A DNA stretch of 64,000 nt from Paenibacillus xylanexedens (GTDB taxonomy: Bacteria; Bacillota; Bacilli; Paenibacillales; Paenibacillaceae). Both the position numbers and the translations under genes were made by a program. The notes under the pieces were generated by a model that was given only the letters and a program-made list of their open reading frames with translations, had not been told where the DNA came from and did not search any database. The stretch covers positions 434,001 to 498,000 of the forward strand of contig NZ_VEIO01000001.1 of assembly GCF_007680605.1 (NCBI RefSeq), read 5' to 3'. Of this stretch, positions 16,726 to 25,909 are shown piece after piece; the stretch's first letter is position 1, and every line of letters begins with the position of its first letter.

Positions 16726-19380
16726 ATGGACAAGTTTATTCTTATAGATGGAAATAGCATTATTTATCGGGCATTTTTTGCAATGCCTCCCCTGACGAAT
16801 TCGAAAGGACTGCACACCAATGCGGTGTACGGCTTTACGACGATGCTGCTGCGCTTGCTGGAAGAACACAAGCCTACACATGTGATGGTGGCGTTTGATG
16901 CGGGTAAAGTGACGTTCCGTCATGAGGGATATCAGGAATACAAGGGTGGACGGGAAAAGACACCGCCGGAGTTGTCCGAGCAGTTTCCTTTGCTCAAAGA
17001 ACTCTTGCAAGGACTCGGGATTGCCCAGTTTGAACTGGCAGGTTACGAGGCGGATGATATTATCGGAACGCTGACCAAACGCGCGGATGATGCAGGAAGA
17101 CAGGTTCTCGTGGTGTCGGGTGACAAGGATATGCTGCAGCTTGCTTCCGAGCATGTACATATCGGTCTGACGCGTAAAGGGGTTACAGAGATTGAACTGT
17201 ATGACCCGGCTCAGATCAAGGAACGTTACGGTCTGACACCCTTGCAGATTATTGATCTGAAAGGTCTGATGGGCGATGCTTCGGATAATATTCCGGGTAT
17301 TCCGGGTGTCGGGGAGAAAACGGCGCTGAAGCTGCTGCACCAGTTTGGATCGGTGGAAGAAGTGCTGAACGGTACGGGTGAACTGAAAGGCAAGATGAAG
17401 GAAAAGATTGAAACCCACGCCGAGGATGCACGCATGAGCAAACAGCTGGCGACTATTCACCGGGAGGTTCCGCTCGAGCAGACGTGGGAGGACATGCAGT
17501 TTGACGGATTGAAGGAAGCAAGTGCGGGACCGGCGCTTGCCAAGCTGGAATTTAAATCGTTGCTGGAGCGCTTGTCTTTTAGCGGCAGCGTGGCTTCCGA
17601 GCAAGAGGCTGTTCCGGCGGCTGAGGTTGAATCTACGATTGCAACAGAAGATAACATAGCTGATTTGATTGATATGTTGGATTCGATCGATGTGCTACAT
17701 GTTGAGACCCATGGGGACAATCCGCATCAGGCGAAGCTTGTTGGTCTTGCTGTAGGTGCCGGGGAGAAATATACGTTCATATCTCCGGAATTGCTAAAGT
17801 CTGATCCGGCAACTCCTGTAAGGGAATGGCTTGCAAGTGCTGACCAGCCGAAGCGCGGATATGATCTGCATCGTGTGGATTTGGCTTTGCATGCACATGG
17901 CATTGAATTCGCAGGTGCATCCTTTGATGTGCAGCTTGCTGCTTATTTGCTTGACCCGACCGAGTCGAATCAGACAATCAGCGGTTTGACGTCCAAGTAT
18001 GGGCTGCCTTCACTGGTTGAAGACGATAGTGTTCTGGGGAAAGGGGCTAAATACAGAGTACCAGAGGCGGAAGTTCTGGGCGATTTCCTGTGCCGGAAAG
18101 CCGCTGCACTGGCCGCGATTATTCCCCTTCAGGAACAAGCGCTGGAGAGCGATGAGATGAACTCACTGTTCCATGAGTTAGAGATGCCGTTATCCCGTAT
18201 TCTTGCCGACATGGAGAAGCAGGGAATCAAGGCGAATACTGAAGACTTACAAGCCCTTGGTCGTGAATTTGAAGGACAGATCGGCAAACTGATGGCGGAA
18301 ATCTACAAGTTGTCCGGTACGGAGTTTAATCTGAACTCACCAAGACAACTCGGTGAGATTTTGTTTGACAAGCTGGGCCTGCCTGTCGTGAAGAAAACAA
18401 AAACAGGCTACTCCACAGACGCTGAAGTGCTCGAAAAGCTGGCTCCGTATAACGACGTGGTGCAGCACATTTTGCAATATCGCCAGCTTGCCAAGCTGCA
18501 ATCCACTTATGTGGAAGGTTTGCTGAAAGAGATATCGGAACGGGACGGCAAGGTGCATACGTTCTATCGTCAAACCATTGCAGCAACAGGACGACTGAGT
18601 AGCCAGTTTCCGAACTTGCAGAACATTCCGATTCGTATGGAAGAAGGACGCAAAATTCGTAAGGTCTTCGTACCTTCAGAGCCTGGTTGGTCTATTTTGG
18701 CAGCCGACTACTCCCAGATTGAACTGCGTGTTCTGGCTCACATCTCGGATGATGAGCGTCTGAAAGAAGCTTTTGTACATGATATGGATATCCATACGAA
18801 GACTGCCTCCGATGTATTTGGCGTGAAGCCGGAGGATGTGGACAGCGATATGCGTCGTTCTGCGAAGGCGGTTAACTTCGGGATCGTATACGGCATCAGT
18901 GATTATGGTCTATCGCAAAACTTGAACATTACGCGCAAAGAAGCGGCACAGTTTATCGATCAGTATTTTGAAATATTCCAAGGTGTGCGCCGTTATATGG
19001 ATGATATTGTGAAGGATGCACGCCGGGACGGTTTTGTGAAAACGATGCTGGAACGCCGCCGTTATCTGCCCGAAATCAACGCAAGTAATTTCAATCTGCG
19101 TTCCTTCGCGGAACGTACCGCGATGAACACACCGATTCAAGGTACTGCGGCTGATATCATTAAGCTGGCTATGGTACAGATGGACGAGGCGCTGCGCGAA
19201 CGTAAGTTGCAGAGTCGTATGTTACTTCAGGTACACGATGAGCTCGTGTTTGAAGTGCCGGCGGATGAACTGGAGCTAATGAAGGAGCTTGTGCCTTCGG
19301 TGATGGAAAAGGCGCTTCCGCTGTCGGTGCCGCTGAAAGCAGAGGTTAGCTTTGGTGAGAACTGGTATGAAGCAAAATAG
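16726..19380 (+). CDS. polA: DNA polymerase I
   Basis: An 884-residue family A polymerase for Okazaki fragment maturation and repair. Residues 1-290 are the 5' nuclease (LIDGNSIIYRAFFA; YEADDIIGTL; VVSGDKDMLQL; GLMGDASDNIPGIPGVGEKTA). Residues about 305-480 are the proofreading-type fold, but the exo I motif reads LHVETHGD where active enzymes have Asp-x-Glu, so it should lack 3'-5' exonuclease, as in Bacillus. Residues 500-884 are the polymerase: ADYSQIELRVLAHIS (A), RRSAKAVNFGIVYGIS (B), QVHDELVFE (C). First gene of a polA-mutM-ytaF-coaE block. Confidence 0.97.
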   Translation: MDKFILIDGNSIIYRAFFAMPPLTNSKGLHTNAVYGFTTMLLRLLEEHKPTHVMVAFDAGKVTFRHEGYQEYKGGREKTPPELSEQFPLLKELLQGLGIAQFELAGYEADDIIGTLTKRADDAGRQVLVVSGDKDMLQLASEHVHIGLTRKGVTEIELYDPAQIKERYGLTPLQIIDLKGLMGDASDNIPGIPGVGEKTALKLLHQFGSVEEVLNGTGELKGKMKEKIETHAEDARMSKQLATIHREVPLEQTWEDMQFDGLKEASAGPALAKLEFKSLLERLSFSGSVASEQEAVPAAEVESTIATEDNIADLIDMLDSIDVLHVETHGDNPHQAKLVGLAVGAGEKYTFISPELLKSDPATPVREWLASADQPKRGYDLHRVDLALHAHGIEFAGASFDVQLAAYLLDPTESNQTISGLTSKYGLPSLVEDDSVLGKGAKYRVPEAEVLGDFLCRKAAALAAIIPLQEQALESDEMNSLFHELEMPLSRILADMEKQGIKANTEDLQALGREFEGQIGKLMAEIYKLSGTEFNLNSPRQLGEILFDKLGLPVVKKTKTGYSTDAEVLEKLAPYNDVVQHILQYRQLAKLQSTYVEGLLKEISERDGKVHTFYRQTIAATGRLSSQFPNLQNIPIRMEEGRKIRKVFVPSEPGWSILAADYSQIELRVLAHISDDERLKEAFVHDMDIHTKTASDVFGVKPEDVDSDMRRSAKAVNFGIVYGISDYGLSQNLNITRKEAAQFIDQYFEIFQGVRRYMDDIVKDARRDGFVKTMLERRRYLPEINASNFNLRSFAERTAMNTPIQGTAADIIKLAMVQMDEALRERKLQSRMLLQVHDELVFEVPADELELMKELVPSVMEKALPLSVPLKAEVSFGENWYEAK

Positions 19381-19440
19381 ATAAGAAGGGGTAACGCTGA
19401 GCGCCATCTTCCGTTATAATATAAGGGAGGTGAGAACATC

Positions 19441-20268
19441 ATGCCGGAACTACCGGAAGTCGAAACAGTCAGAAGAACGTTGAATCAACTTATTGTAGGT
19501 AAAACGATTGAACAAGTTACCGTTAATTTGCCGCGAATTATTCAGCGGCCTGACGATATAGAAGCATTTGCATTGGAACTGGCAGGACATACCGTAATTG
19601 GTGTAGAGCGCCGGGGCAAGTTTTTACGTATTTTGTTGGACGGGCTTGTGCTGGTCTCCCATCTGCGGATGGAGGGACGTTACGGTGTGTATCATCAGCA
19701 CGAAGAGGTAGAGAAACATACTCATGTCATCTTCCATTTCAATGATGGCACGGAATTGCGATACAAGGATGTTCGTCAGTTTGGAACGATGCATCTGTTC
19801 AGCGCAGGCGAAGAACTGGTTTCGAAACCGCTTATGAAGCTTGGACTGGAGCCGCTGGATGAGGCTTTTACGGTGAATGCATTCCGCGATGCAGTGGGGA
19901 AACGAACCACCAAAATCAAAGCTGTTTTGCTGAATCAGGCATATGTGGTTGGCATCGGGAATATTTATGTGGACGAGGCTCTCTTCCGTGCAGGTATACA
20001 TCCCGAGACGATTGCCAAGACGCTGACCGAAGCACAGCTGAAGGTTTTGCATGAAGCCATTGTGGCTACGTTGCAGGATGCGGTGAATGCAGGAGGCTCC
20101 TCGATCAAGTCATATGTTAATGGGCAAGGCGAGATGGGCATGTTCCAGCATCAACTGAAAATTTATGGTCGCAAAGCGGAACCTTGTGTTACGTGTGGTA
20201 CGTTGATTGAAAAAAGCGTCGTTGGCGGACGTGGCACGCATTTTTGCCCGAATTGTCAGCGACTTTGA
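19441..20268 (+). CDS. mutM: Formamidopyrimidine-DNA glycosylase
   Basis: A 275-residue Fpg/MutM base-excision glycosylase/AP lyase removing 8-oxoguanine and formamidopyrimidines. The nucleophile Pro2 and Glu3 are in MPELPEVETVRR; the H2TH region includes VGIGNIYVDEALFRAGIHP; the C-terminal zinc finger is C-x2-C (EPCVTCG) and C-x2-C (FCPNCQ) with the NGQGEMGMFQHQLKIYGR loop. AGGGAGGTG precedes the ATG. Same strand as polA, 60 bases downstream. Confidence 0.97.
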   Translation: MPELPEVETVRRTLNQLIVGKTIEQVTVNLPRIIQRPDDIEAFALELAGHTVIGVERRGKFLRILLDGLVLVSHLRMEGRYGVYHQHEEVEKHTHVIFHFNDGTELRYKDVRQFGTMHLFSAGEELVSKPLMKLGLEPLDEAFTVNAFRDAVGKRTTKIKAVLLNQAYVVGIGNIYVDEALFRAGIHPETIAKTLTEAQLKVLHEAIVATLQDAVNAGGSSIKSYVNGQGEMGMFQHQLKIYGRKAEPCVTCGTLIEKSVVGGRGTHFCPNCQRL

Positions 20269-20417
20269 TCTCACGAACCAGAACTGAATCAATGAAATGA
20301 TGAAATCATAGCACCCTTGGATTCCTCCCTCCATATACTGATATGGCAGAAATAAGCGGGCATATACCCATACTGACTTCATCAGTTGGCACGTACCGCA
20401 CAGGGGAGGAATCCGGG

Positions 20418-21182
20418 GTGCTGCATCATTTTATTTCATTACTGGCGCTTGCTTTTGCAGTGAGTTTAGATGGTTTTGGAGTTGGGATTACATATGGACT
20501 TCGGAGGACCAAGATTCCGCTCTTATCCATTGCTATTATTTCACTTTGTTCGGGATTGGTTATTGCAGTGTCTATGCAGGTTGGGGTGTTATTATCTCAT
20601 GTCGTGTCGCCAGGTGTAGCTTCGATTGTGGGTGCTGTCATTCTGATTGTGATCGGTGCGTGGTCGCTCTTGCAACTGATCAGGCGGAGGGGCAAAGAAC
20701 GTGAGGAAGCAGAGAGTGGATTGGTGCAAGAGAGATTACTTCTGGAAAATGGAGCAACGGATTCGGGGCTTTCATCCAGAGGCAAGAATCAATTAATGGT
20801 TCTGGAAGTGCAACCTTCACCAACGGATGGTTCGGTGGAGCGCATGGTATTTACACTGGAGCTGCGCAAGCTTGGTGTGGTCATTCAAATTTTGCGTAGC
20901 CCCTCCAAGGCGGACATGGATAACTCAGGCAGTATCTCCGCACAGGAAGCAATGTGGCTCGGAATCGCGCTGTCATTAGACGCCTTTGGAGCAGGTCTGG
21001 GTGCGGCATTACTTGGATTCCCTACGCTGTGGACAGCACTGGTGATTGCGTTGTTTAGCGGGGCGTTTCTGTCACTTGGCATGAAGGTAGGATTACGGTT
21101 TGCAGCACAGCGTTGGATGCAGAAGCTTTCCATTCTGCCAGCCCTGCTGTTAATGATTATGGGAATATTCAAGTTGTTTTGA
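20418..21182 (+). CDS. ytaF: YtaF-like sporulation membrane protein (MntP-type fold)
   Basis: A 254-residue membrane protein with two related halves, each opening with a LALAFAVSLDGFGVG / LGIALSLDAFGAGLGAAL signature of the MntP/YtaF superfamily; about six helices with a hydrophilic central insert (residues about 95-185). Bacillus YtaF is a sporulation membrane protein; MntP relatives export manganese. The insert makes this copy longer than Bacillus YtaF (about 210). A GTG start at 20418 follows GGGGAGGA by seven bases and is preferred to the upstream ATG at 20343. Between mutM and coaE, as in Bacillus. Confidence 0.82.
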   Translation: MLHHFISLLALAFAVSLDGFGVGITYGLRRTKIPLLSIAIISLCSGLVIAVSMQVGVLLSHVVSPGVASIVGAVILIVIGAWSLLQLIRRRGKEREEAESGLVQERLLLENGATDSGLSSRGKNQLMVLEVQPSPTDGSVERMVFTLELRKLGVVIQILRSPSKADMDNSGSISAQEAMWLGIALSLDAFGAGLGAALLGFPTLWTALVIALFSGAFLSLGMKVGLRFAAQRWMQKLSILPALLLMIMGIFKLF

Positions 21183-21211
21183 GGAGTAATTAAGTGTTAT
21201 GAGGTGAGACG

Positions 21212-21808
21212 ATGAATATAGGCTTAACAGGCGGAATCGCAACAGGCAAAAGCAGTGTTTCCGCCTATCTGGCCAGTAAGGGAGCGCTGCTCATCGATGC
21301 AGATGTTATTGCCCGGGAAGTCATGTTGCCTGGGCATCCCGTTTTGGCTGCCGCTGTTCAGCGGTTTGGACAAGCCATACTGAATGAGGATGGAACGTTG
21401 GATCGGAAAAAGTTAGGGAGTATTGTTTTTCAGCACCCTGAGGAACGTAAAGCGCTTGAGGCCATCACTCATCCCGCCATACGGAAGGAGATGCGTGAGA
21501 GAGCGGCTGCATATGAGTTGAACCATCCGGACAAGCTGGTAGTATCGGATATTCCTTTGTTGTACGAGTCGGGTCTGGAAGATGGTTTTACGGAAGTTAT
21601 GGTCGTATATGTACCTAGAGCAGTACAACTGGAACGACTGATGAACCGCGATCAGATGAACCAGGCTGACGCCGAAGCACGCATAGCGGCACAGATGGAT
21701 ATTGAACGCAAAAAAGAGCGGGCAGATATCGTGATTGATAACAGCGGATCATGGGCTCAGACGGAGAAGCAGCTTGAATTATTTTTAACGCATAAGGGTT
21801 TGTTATGA
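21212..21808 (+). CDS. coaE: Dephospho-CoA kinase
   Basis: A 198-residue P-loop kinase for the last step of coenzyme A synthesis (phosphorylation of the 3'-hydroxyl). GLTGGIATGKSSV forms the P-loop; DADVIAREVMLPG, HPAIRKEM, SDIPLLYESGL and the C-terminal RADIVIDNSG are family hallmarks. GGTGAGAC precedes the ATG. The stop overlaps the next start by four bases (ATGA), indicating coupling to the transglycosylase gene. Confidence 0.96.
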   Translation: MNIGLTGGIATGKSSVSAYLASKGALLIDADVIAREVMLPGHPVLAAAVQRFGQAILNEDGTLDRKKLGSIVFQHPEERKALEAITHPAIRKEMRERAAAYELNHPDKLVVSDIPLLYESGLEDGFTEVMVVYVPRAVQLERLMNRDQMNQADAEARIAAQMDIERKKERADIVIDNSGSWAQTEKQLELFLTHKGLL

Positions 21809-22368
21809 AAATATTGCGTAAAAAACGTGTACTGCTGATCATGTTTGTTTCCTTTGTACTTGTGTTATTTCTAAATACGAACTGGATGGCCTGGTTTTAT
21901 CCGATTGAATACAAGGAAGAGATTCGGGCACAATCCCAGAGTTATGAGGTTGATCCGTTTCTGATCGCCTCCATTATCAGGGTGGAGACCAATTTCAAAA
22001 CAAGCAAAGAATCCAAACGTGGTGCAATCGGACTGATGCAGCTCATGCCGGATACGGCGAACTGGATATTGGAACAAGCCAAAATTCCGGATACTTCGCT
22101 GGAGGAATTGAAACATGAACCCGGGCGAAATATTCAACTGGGGACATGGTATCTGCGTAATCTGTCAGACCAGTTCGGTGGCAACGAAATCGTGATGATT
22201 GCCGCTTATAATGCTGGACCGGGGAAGGTCAGTAGCTGGTTGAAAAATGGTGTATGGGATGGCACGCTTGAAACGGTAAAAGATATTCCTTTTGGTGAGA
22301 CACGCCACTATGTACAACGGGTTATTTACTATTATAATCAGTATGTGAAGATCTACGATACGTTTTAG
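21805..22368 (+). CDS. Membrane-anchored lytic transglycosylase (SLT domain)
   Basis: A 187-residue Slt70-type goose lysozyme-fold enzyme that cleaves peptidoglycan glycan strands. An N-terminal signal anchor (about residues 9-32) is followed by YEVDPFLIASIIRVETNF with the catalytic Glu61, GAIGLMQLMP, and AAYNAGPGKVSSWL, then YVQRVIYYYNQY. The catalytic domain would face outside. Same position relative to coaE as the Bacillus ytcC/slt-type gene. Start overlaps the coaE stop. Confidence 0.9.
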   Translation: MKILRKKRVLLIMFVSFVLVLFLNTNWMAWFYPIEYKEEIRAQSQSYEVDPFLIASIIRVETNFKTSKESKRGAIGLMQLMPDTANWILEQAKIPDTSLEELKHEPGRNIQLGTWYLRNLSDQFGGNEIVMIAAYNAGPGKVSSWLKNGVWDGTLETVKDIPFGETRHYVQRVIYYYNQYVKIYDTF

Positions 22369-22465
22369 AGCGATTGCTGGGAAAAGATAAGGAGAAGCAC
22401 GGAGCAGACCGGTAGTGTACCGGCCGCACCATGCTCCTCTGTGTAACGTATTACGATGCAGATAA

Positions 22466-22687
22466 TTATTGGTATTGACCTGCCAATTGCTGTTCTGCAA
22501 TTGTTACCAGACGCTTCGTGATGTATCCACCGATCGAACCGTTCTCGTAAGAAGTCATGTTACCTTGGTACCCATCTTGTGGGATGCTGATTCCGAGTTC
22601 TTGAGCGACTTCATATTTCATTTGCTCCAGGGCTGCGGAAGCTTTAGTTACAACCAAGTTGTTGGAGTTACCGTTGCTTTGTGCCAT
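22466..22687 (-). CDS. Alpha/beta-type small acid-soluble spore protein
   Basis: A 73-residue SASP. The family signatures ALEQMKYEVAQELGI (which contains the GPR protease cleavage site Glu-x-x-Glu-type region) and the N-terminal half of the second motif followed by GGYITKRLVTIAEQQL are clear. These proteins coat and protect spore DNA and supply amino acids in germination. GAGGAGGTGA precedes the ATG. Expression in the forespore under sigma-G is expected from the family, though I did not identify the promoter. A GGAGCA/TGCTCC hairpin at 22401-22437 may be its terminator. Confidence 0.95.
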   Translation of the reverse strand: MAQSNGNSNNLVVTKASAALEQMKYEVAQELGISIPQDGYQGNMTSYENGSIGGYITKRLVTIAEQQLAGQYQ

Positions 22688-22802
22688 TGCTGTTCACCTC
22701 CTCGCGGGTTGGTAAAAGTATTATGTGTCGTGAATGCGATTTTCATAACAAAATATGCTCAGGGAATATGTGGTAAAAAGTAAAAGTGGGAAGTGATCTA
22801 AG

Positions 22803-23270
22803 TTGAAATGTCCTTATTGTGGTTATCTAGGTACCAAAGTGTTGGATTCCAGACCAGCCAATGAATCGAAATCCATTCGCCGCCGCCGCGAATGCGAGCA
22901 GTGCGCGAGAAGATTCACAACTTTTGAAATGATTGAAGAAACCCCTTTGATTGTCATCAAGAAGGATGGCAGTCGGGAAGAATTCAGCCGTGACAAAATT
23001 CTTCGTGGATTGATCCGTGCGTGTGAGAAGCGTCCTGTCTCTGTAGAAACGCTGGAGATGATGGTATCTGAAGTGGAGAAATCACTGCGTAACACAGCCG
23101 AGGCTGAAGTGGAAAGCCGCCAGATCGGTGAGCTTTTAATGGAACAGCTGTTTCCGGTGGATGAGGTGGCGTATGTGCGATTTGCTTCTGTGTACCGCCA
23201 GTTCAAAGACATTAACATGTTCATGAAAGAACTGAAATCACTGCTGTCCAAGGAAGATCTGGAGGACTAA
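22803..23270 (+). CDS. nrdR: Transcriptional repressor NrdR
   Basis: A 155-residue regulator of ribonucleotide reductase genes. An N-terminal zinc ribbon (Cys3, Cys6, Cys31, Cys34) contains the signature [19 protein letters not shown]; residues about 50-140 are the ATP-cone ([20 protein letters not shown]) sensing ATP/dATP. The start is TTG at 22803, giving the usual [17 protein letters not shown] opening; the upstream sequence GGGAAGTGAT is a weak ribosome binding site. Length is typical. Confidence 0.95.
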   Translation: MKCPYCGYLGTKVLDSRPANESKSIRRRRECEQCARRFTTFEMIEETPLIVIKKDGSREEFSRDKILRGLIRACEKRPVSVETLEMMVSEVEKSLRNTAEAEVESRQIGELLMEQLFPVDEVAYVRFASVYRQFKDINMFMKELKSLLSKEDLED

Positions 23271-23385
23271 TGTAGTGGGGGAAAAGGAGAAGAGCAATCC
23301 GGAGCTGCATTCTGGTATATGCCATGCCGTGTGTGCCCGTAACATGAATGTTCTTCTCCATAGATTTCGGTGCTTCAGAAGGGTA

Positions 23386-23414
23386 TTGACAGTCCAGAAG
23401 GGATTTTATATGAT
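23386..23414 (+). promoter_or_regulatory. Sigma-A promoter of tRNA-Ala
   Basis: TTGACA (23386-23391), 17-base spacer, TATGAT (23409-23414). It lies about 60 bases upstream of the tRNA, a near-consensus housekeeping promoter. Confidence 0.8.
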
Positions 23415-23475
23415 ATAGAAGTCGCCTGTAAAATGAGTTTTTAGCAGTGCTGGACAAGATGTAACTTCATATCCT

Positions 23476-23548
23476 GGGGCCTTAGCTCAGCTGGGAGAGC
23501 GCATCGCTGGCAGCGATGAGGTCAGGGGTTCGATCCCCCTAGGCTCCA
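23476..23548 (+). tRNA. tRNA-Ala (anticodon GGC)
   Basis: A 73-base cloverleaf: acceptor GGGGCCT pairs with AGGCTCC, D-arm around GCTCAGCTGGGAGAGC, anticodon arm CATCG-loop-CGATG with anticodon GGC at 23509-23511, T-arm AGGGG-TTCGATC-CCCCT, discriminator A. The CCA end is not encoded (ATA follows). A terminator hairpin follows 10 bases later. Its 3' end is the reference copy for the repeats at 27.8 and 40.4 kb. Confidence 0.96.
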
Positions 23549-23589
23549 TAACTAAAGAACGCCATCACGTCATGTGATGGCGTTTTTTT
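23539..23589 (+). repeat. tRNA-Ala 3' end plus terminator, left copy (attL-like)
   Basis: CTAGGCTCCATA (23539-23550) and the following AAAGAACGCCATCAC hairpin recur at 40415-40465: the first 12 bases are identical, and the hairpin differs at a few bases. GCTCCAT plus the same hairpin also recurs at 27805-27851. This is the pattern expected of integration into a tRNA 3' end. Confidence 0.6.
23558..23589 (+). terminator. Terminator of tRNA-Ala
   Basis: AACGCCATCAC pairs with GTGATGGCGTT around a five-base loop, followed by TTTTTT. Confidence 0.9.
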
Positions 23590-23622
23590 CTATAGATTTC
23601 ATAGGGACAGCTCAGAGATTCA

Positions 23623-24073
23623 TTAGTCAACCATCCGCGCATCTTCAAGAGAAGGAATAAGATTTCTATGATCGATTGGTGAAGACATAACAATCAGGAT
23701 TGTATATGTTCCATATTTATCGCACTGGTTTCCAAACTCTTCAAGAGCACGCGTGGATTCGGTCACTACTTTTAATAAGTAACTGTGTTCCCCGCTTATG
23801 CGGTGGCACTCGGCAACATGAGGAGATGCATGGACAAAATCAAGAAATGCCAGGCAGTCTCTAGTCCGGAACAGCATGTAAGCGGCCGAATCCTTCCCGA
23901 TTTTTTCAGGGGATATGACGGTGCGATATTCCTTTATAACTCCACTTTCCTATTCTTCTGACTCGCTCCGTTACAGCTGGTTGGGACAAACCCACACATT
24001 TACCCAGCTCCGTCATTGATATCCTTGCCTGATTTTGAAGAAAAAAGAGAATTTGCTTATCTCTTTGATCCAC
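23623..24073 (-). pseudogene. Lrp/AsnC family regulator, frameshifted
   Basis: A GTG start at 24073 follows AGGAGG by nine bases and opens VDQRDKQILFFLQNQARIS, then an Lrp helix-turn-helix (MTELGKCVGLSQPAVTERVRRI). Near 23945-23955 the frame changes: the continuing frame runs into a stop, while another frame resumes ESGVIKEYRTVISPEKIG and the effector-binding RAM domain (LKVVTESTRALEEFGNQCDKYG) to the stop at 23623. A one- or two-base deletion after the RRI codons explains this. It probably once controlled the divergent MFS gene. A sequencing error is the alternative. Confidence 0.72.
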
Positions 24074-24244
24074 TTCAAATGTCCTCCTTTAATTTTAAGG
24101 TGTAATCTAAAAAGACGTTGAATTATTAAGTGTAGTAATCATAATGCATTTATTATGTCATGTAAAATGGCTGATTTAAATTATATAATTACCTCACCCC
24201 AATATAGTGATTAATTGAGAAAAAGTTAGAGAGGATGTTTACCA

Positions 24245-24364
24245 TTGAGCAAATCTGATTTAGGCGAGGTAGAAAAGGATGATTTCTGGGCACAAATTGA
24301 GAAGGTCAATGTTTGTATGAGGTATGCTTCAATTTGCAATTCTAAGTCTGGAGGGAACCATTAA
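24245..24364 (+). CDS. Short ORF translationally coupled to the MFS gene
   Basis: A 39-codon frame from TTG (24245), preceded by AGAGAGG with ten-base spacing, encoding a soluble acidic peptide (begins MSKSDLGEVEKDDFWAQIEK). Its stop overlaps the MFS start (TAATG). I do not recognise it; it could be a leader peptide or the remnant of a longer gene. Support is the ribosome binding site and the overlap only. Confidence 0.35.
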   Translation: MSKSDLGEVEKDDFWAQIEKVNVCMRYASICNSKSGGNH

Positions 24365-25884
24365 TGCTTCTCTATCCCTCCAACAAAAATATAATTGCAT
24401 TGGCAGCTATATGTTTGTCAGCGCTAATGTTTGGTCTCGAAATTTCCAGCGTGCCAGTGATACTGCCAACACTGGAGAAGATACTGCATGGTAATCTCAA
24501 GGATATGCAATGGATTATGAATGCTTACACGATTGCTAGTACAACGGTTCTGATGGCTGTTGGAACGCTGGCTGACCGGTTTGGGAGAAGGCGTATTTTT
24601 ATTATCAGCCTCGTCCTGTTCGGCATTACATCCTTGATTTGTGGCTTGGCACAAAGTTCGACGATACTCATTATTAGCCGATTTCTTCAGGGAGTAGGCG
24701 CAGGAGCGATGCTAATATGCCAGATAGCCATTCTTTCGTATCAGTTTAAGGAAGGAAAAGAACGAAGTAAAGCCTTTGGCGCATGGGGAATCGTATTTGG
24801 TATTGGCCTCGGTTTTGGACCCATTATCGGCGGCTTGATTATGGCCGTTTCCAGTTGGCATTGGGTTTTCCTAGTCCACGTCCCATTGACCATTCTTACT
24901 TTGCTCTTTGTTTTAGGTAGCGTACAGGAGTCTAGCGATCCACAGGCCAAAAAGCTGGACATTATCGGTATCGTCACGCTTTCATGTACCGTTTTTGGGC
25001 TGGCATACTTTATCACACAAGGGCCTGAACTTGGCTTTACCAGCATAGCTGCGATTAGCATACTTATTGCAACGGTATCATGTTTCATTATATTTTTGTT
25101 TTCAGAGAAGCTCAGTCCCCATCCGATGTTCGACTTTTCCGTATTCAGGATACGTAATTTTTCTGGTGCTCTTTTTGGCTCCGTCGGCATGAATTTCAGT
25201 TTCTGGCCGTTCATGATTTACTTGCCAATCTATTTCCAGAGCGGCCTGGGTTACAGCACGGTGGCAGCTGGACTGTCACTCTTGGCTTATACGCTGCCCA
25301 CTCTGGTGTTTCCACCTTTGGCAGAGCGCCTTTCGCTCCGTTACCAGCCAGGTATAGTCATTCCATCGGGTCTATTCATGATTGGTACAGGCTTCATTTT
25401 GATGAAATTTGGCAGTGGCATGGATCACGCTAGCTGGTTGACCATGCTCCCTGGTTCTCTACTCGCTGGCATTGGGCTTGGTTTAACAAACACACCTGTA
25501 ACCAACACGACGACCGGCTCGGTTCCAAGTACTCGTGCAGGTATGGCTTCCGGCATAGACACGAGTGCCCGATTGATCAGTCTAGCCATCAATATTGCCG
25601 TGATGGGATTCATTCTGCAGGAAGGTATCCTTTCCTATTTGAAGCGGGTTCTTCCTGGGACAGACGATGTAACGCAATTGCGCGCTTTGGCCGAGAAAAT
25701 AGCCGCTGGAAATACATCTCTCCATCAAAATTTTCCAGAGCTGACCTCACTTGATGCATCTGGAACTGTGGTTCACACGGCTCTTGTGAACGGATTTGGT
25801 TGGGTGATGCTCTATGGGGGTATAGGCGTGTGGGTGTTGGCCGCAATCAGTTTTATAATTTTTGCACCAAAGAAATCATTGTAG
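24364..25884 (+). CDS. MFS drug exporter, DHA2 (14-TM) family
   Basis: A 506-residue transporter with about 14 predicted helices. The motif A loop GTLADRFGRRRIF follows helix 2, and motif C-like GIGLGFGPIIGGLI lies in helix 5, typical of drug:proton antiporters of the EmrB/QacA type. The opening ALMFGLEISSVPVILPTL places the acidic residue in helix 1. Substrate unknown. TGGAGGG precedes the ATG. It is divergent from the broken Lrp regulator, so it may be deregulated. Confidence 0.88.
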   Translation: MLLYPSNKNIIALAAICLSALMFGLEISSVPVILPTLEKILHGNLKDMQWIMNAYTIASTTVLMAVGTLADRFGRRRIFIISLVLFGITSLICGLAQSSTILIISRFLQGVGAGAMLICQIAILSYQFKEGKERSKAFGAWGIVFGIGLGFGPIIGGLIMAVSSWHWVFLVHVPLTILTLLFVLGSVQESSDPQAKKLDIIGIVTLSCTVFGLAYFITQGPELGFTSIAAISILIATVSCFIIFLFSEKLSPHPMFDFSVFRIRNFSGALFGSVGMNFSFWPFMIYLPIYFQSGLGYSTVAAGLSLLAYTLPTLVFPPLAERLSLRYQPGIVIPSGLFMIGTGFILMKFGSGMDHASWLTMLPGSLLAGIGLGLTNTPVTNTTTGSVPSTRAGMASGIDTSARLISLAINIAVMGFILQEGILSYLKRVLPGTDDVTQLRALAEKIAAGNTSLHQNFPELTSLDASGTVVHTALVNGFGWVMLYGGIGVWVLAAISFIIFAPKKSL

Positions 25885-25909
25885 CAAAAGTAGAGTGTAA
25901 AGACTATCA

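Noticed and set aside
16162-17604. 480-codon open frame antisense to phoU and polA
   Set aside because: Crosses two well-supported genes and their terminator on the other strand; no recognisable protein features.
17640-18170. Missing exonuclease residues in DNA polymerase I
   Set aside because: Loss of the proofreading acidic residues is usual for Bacillus-type DNA polymerase I and is not unusual here.
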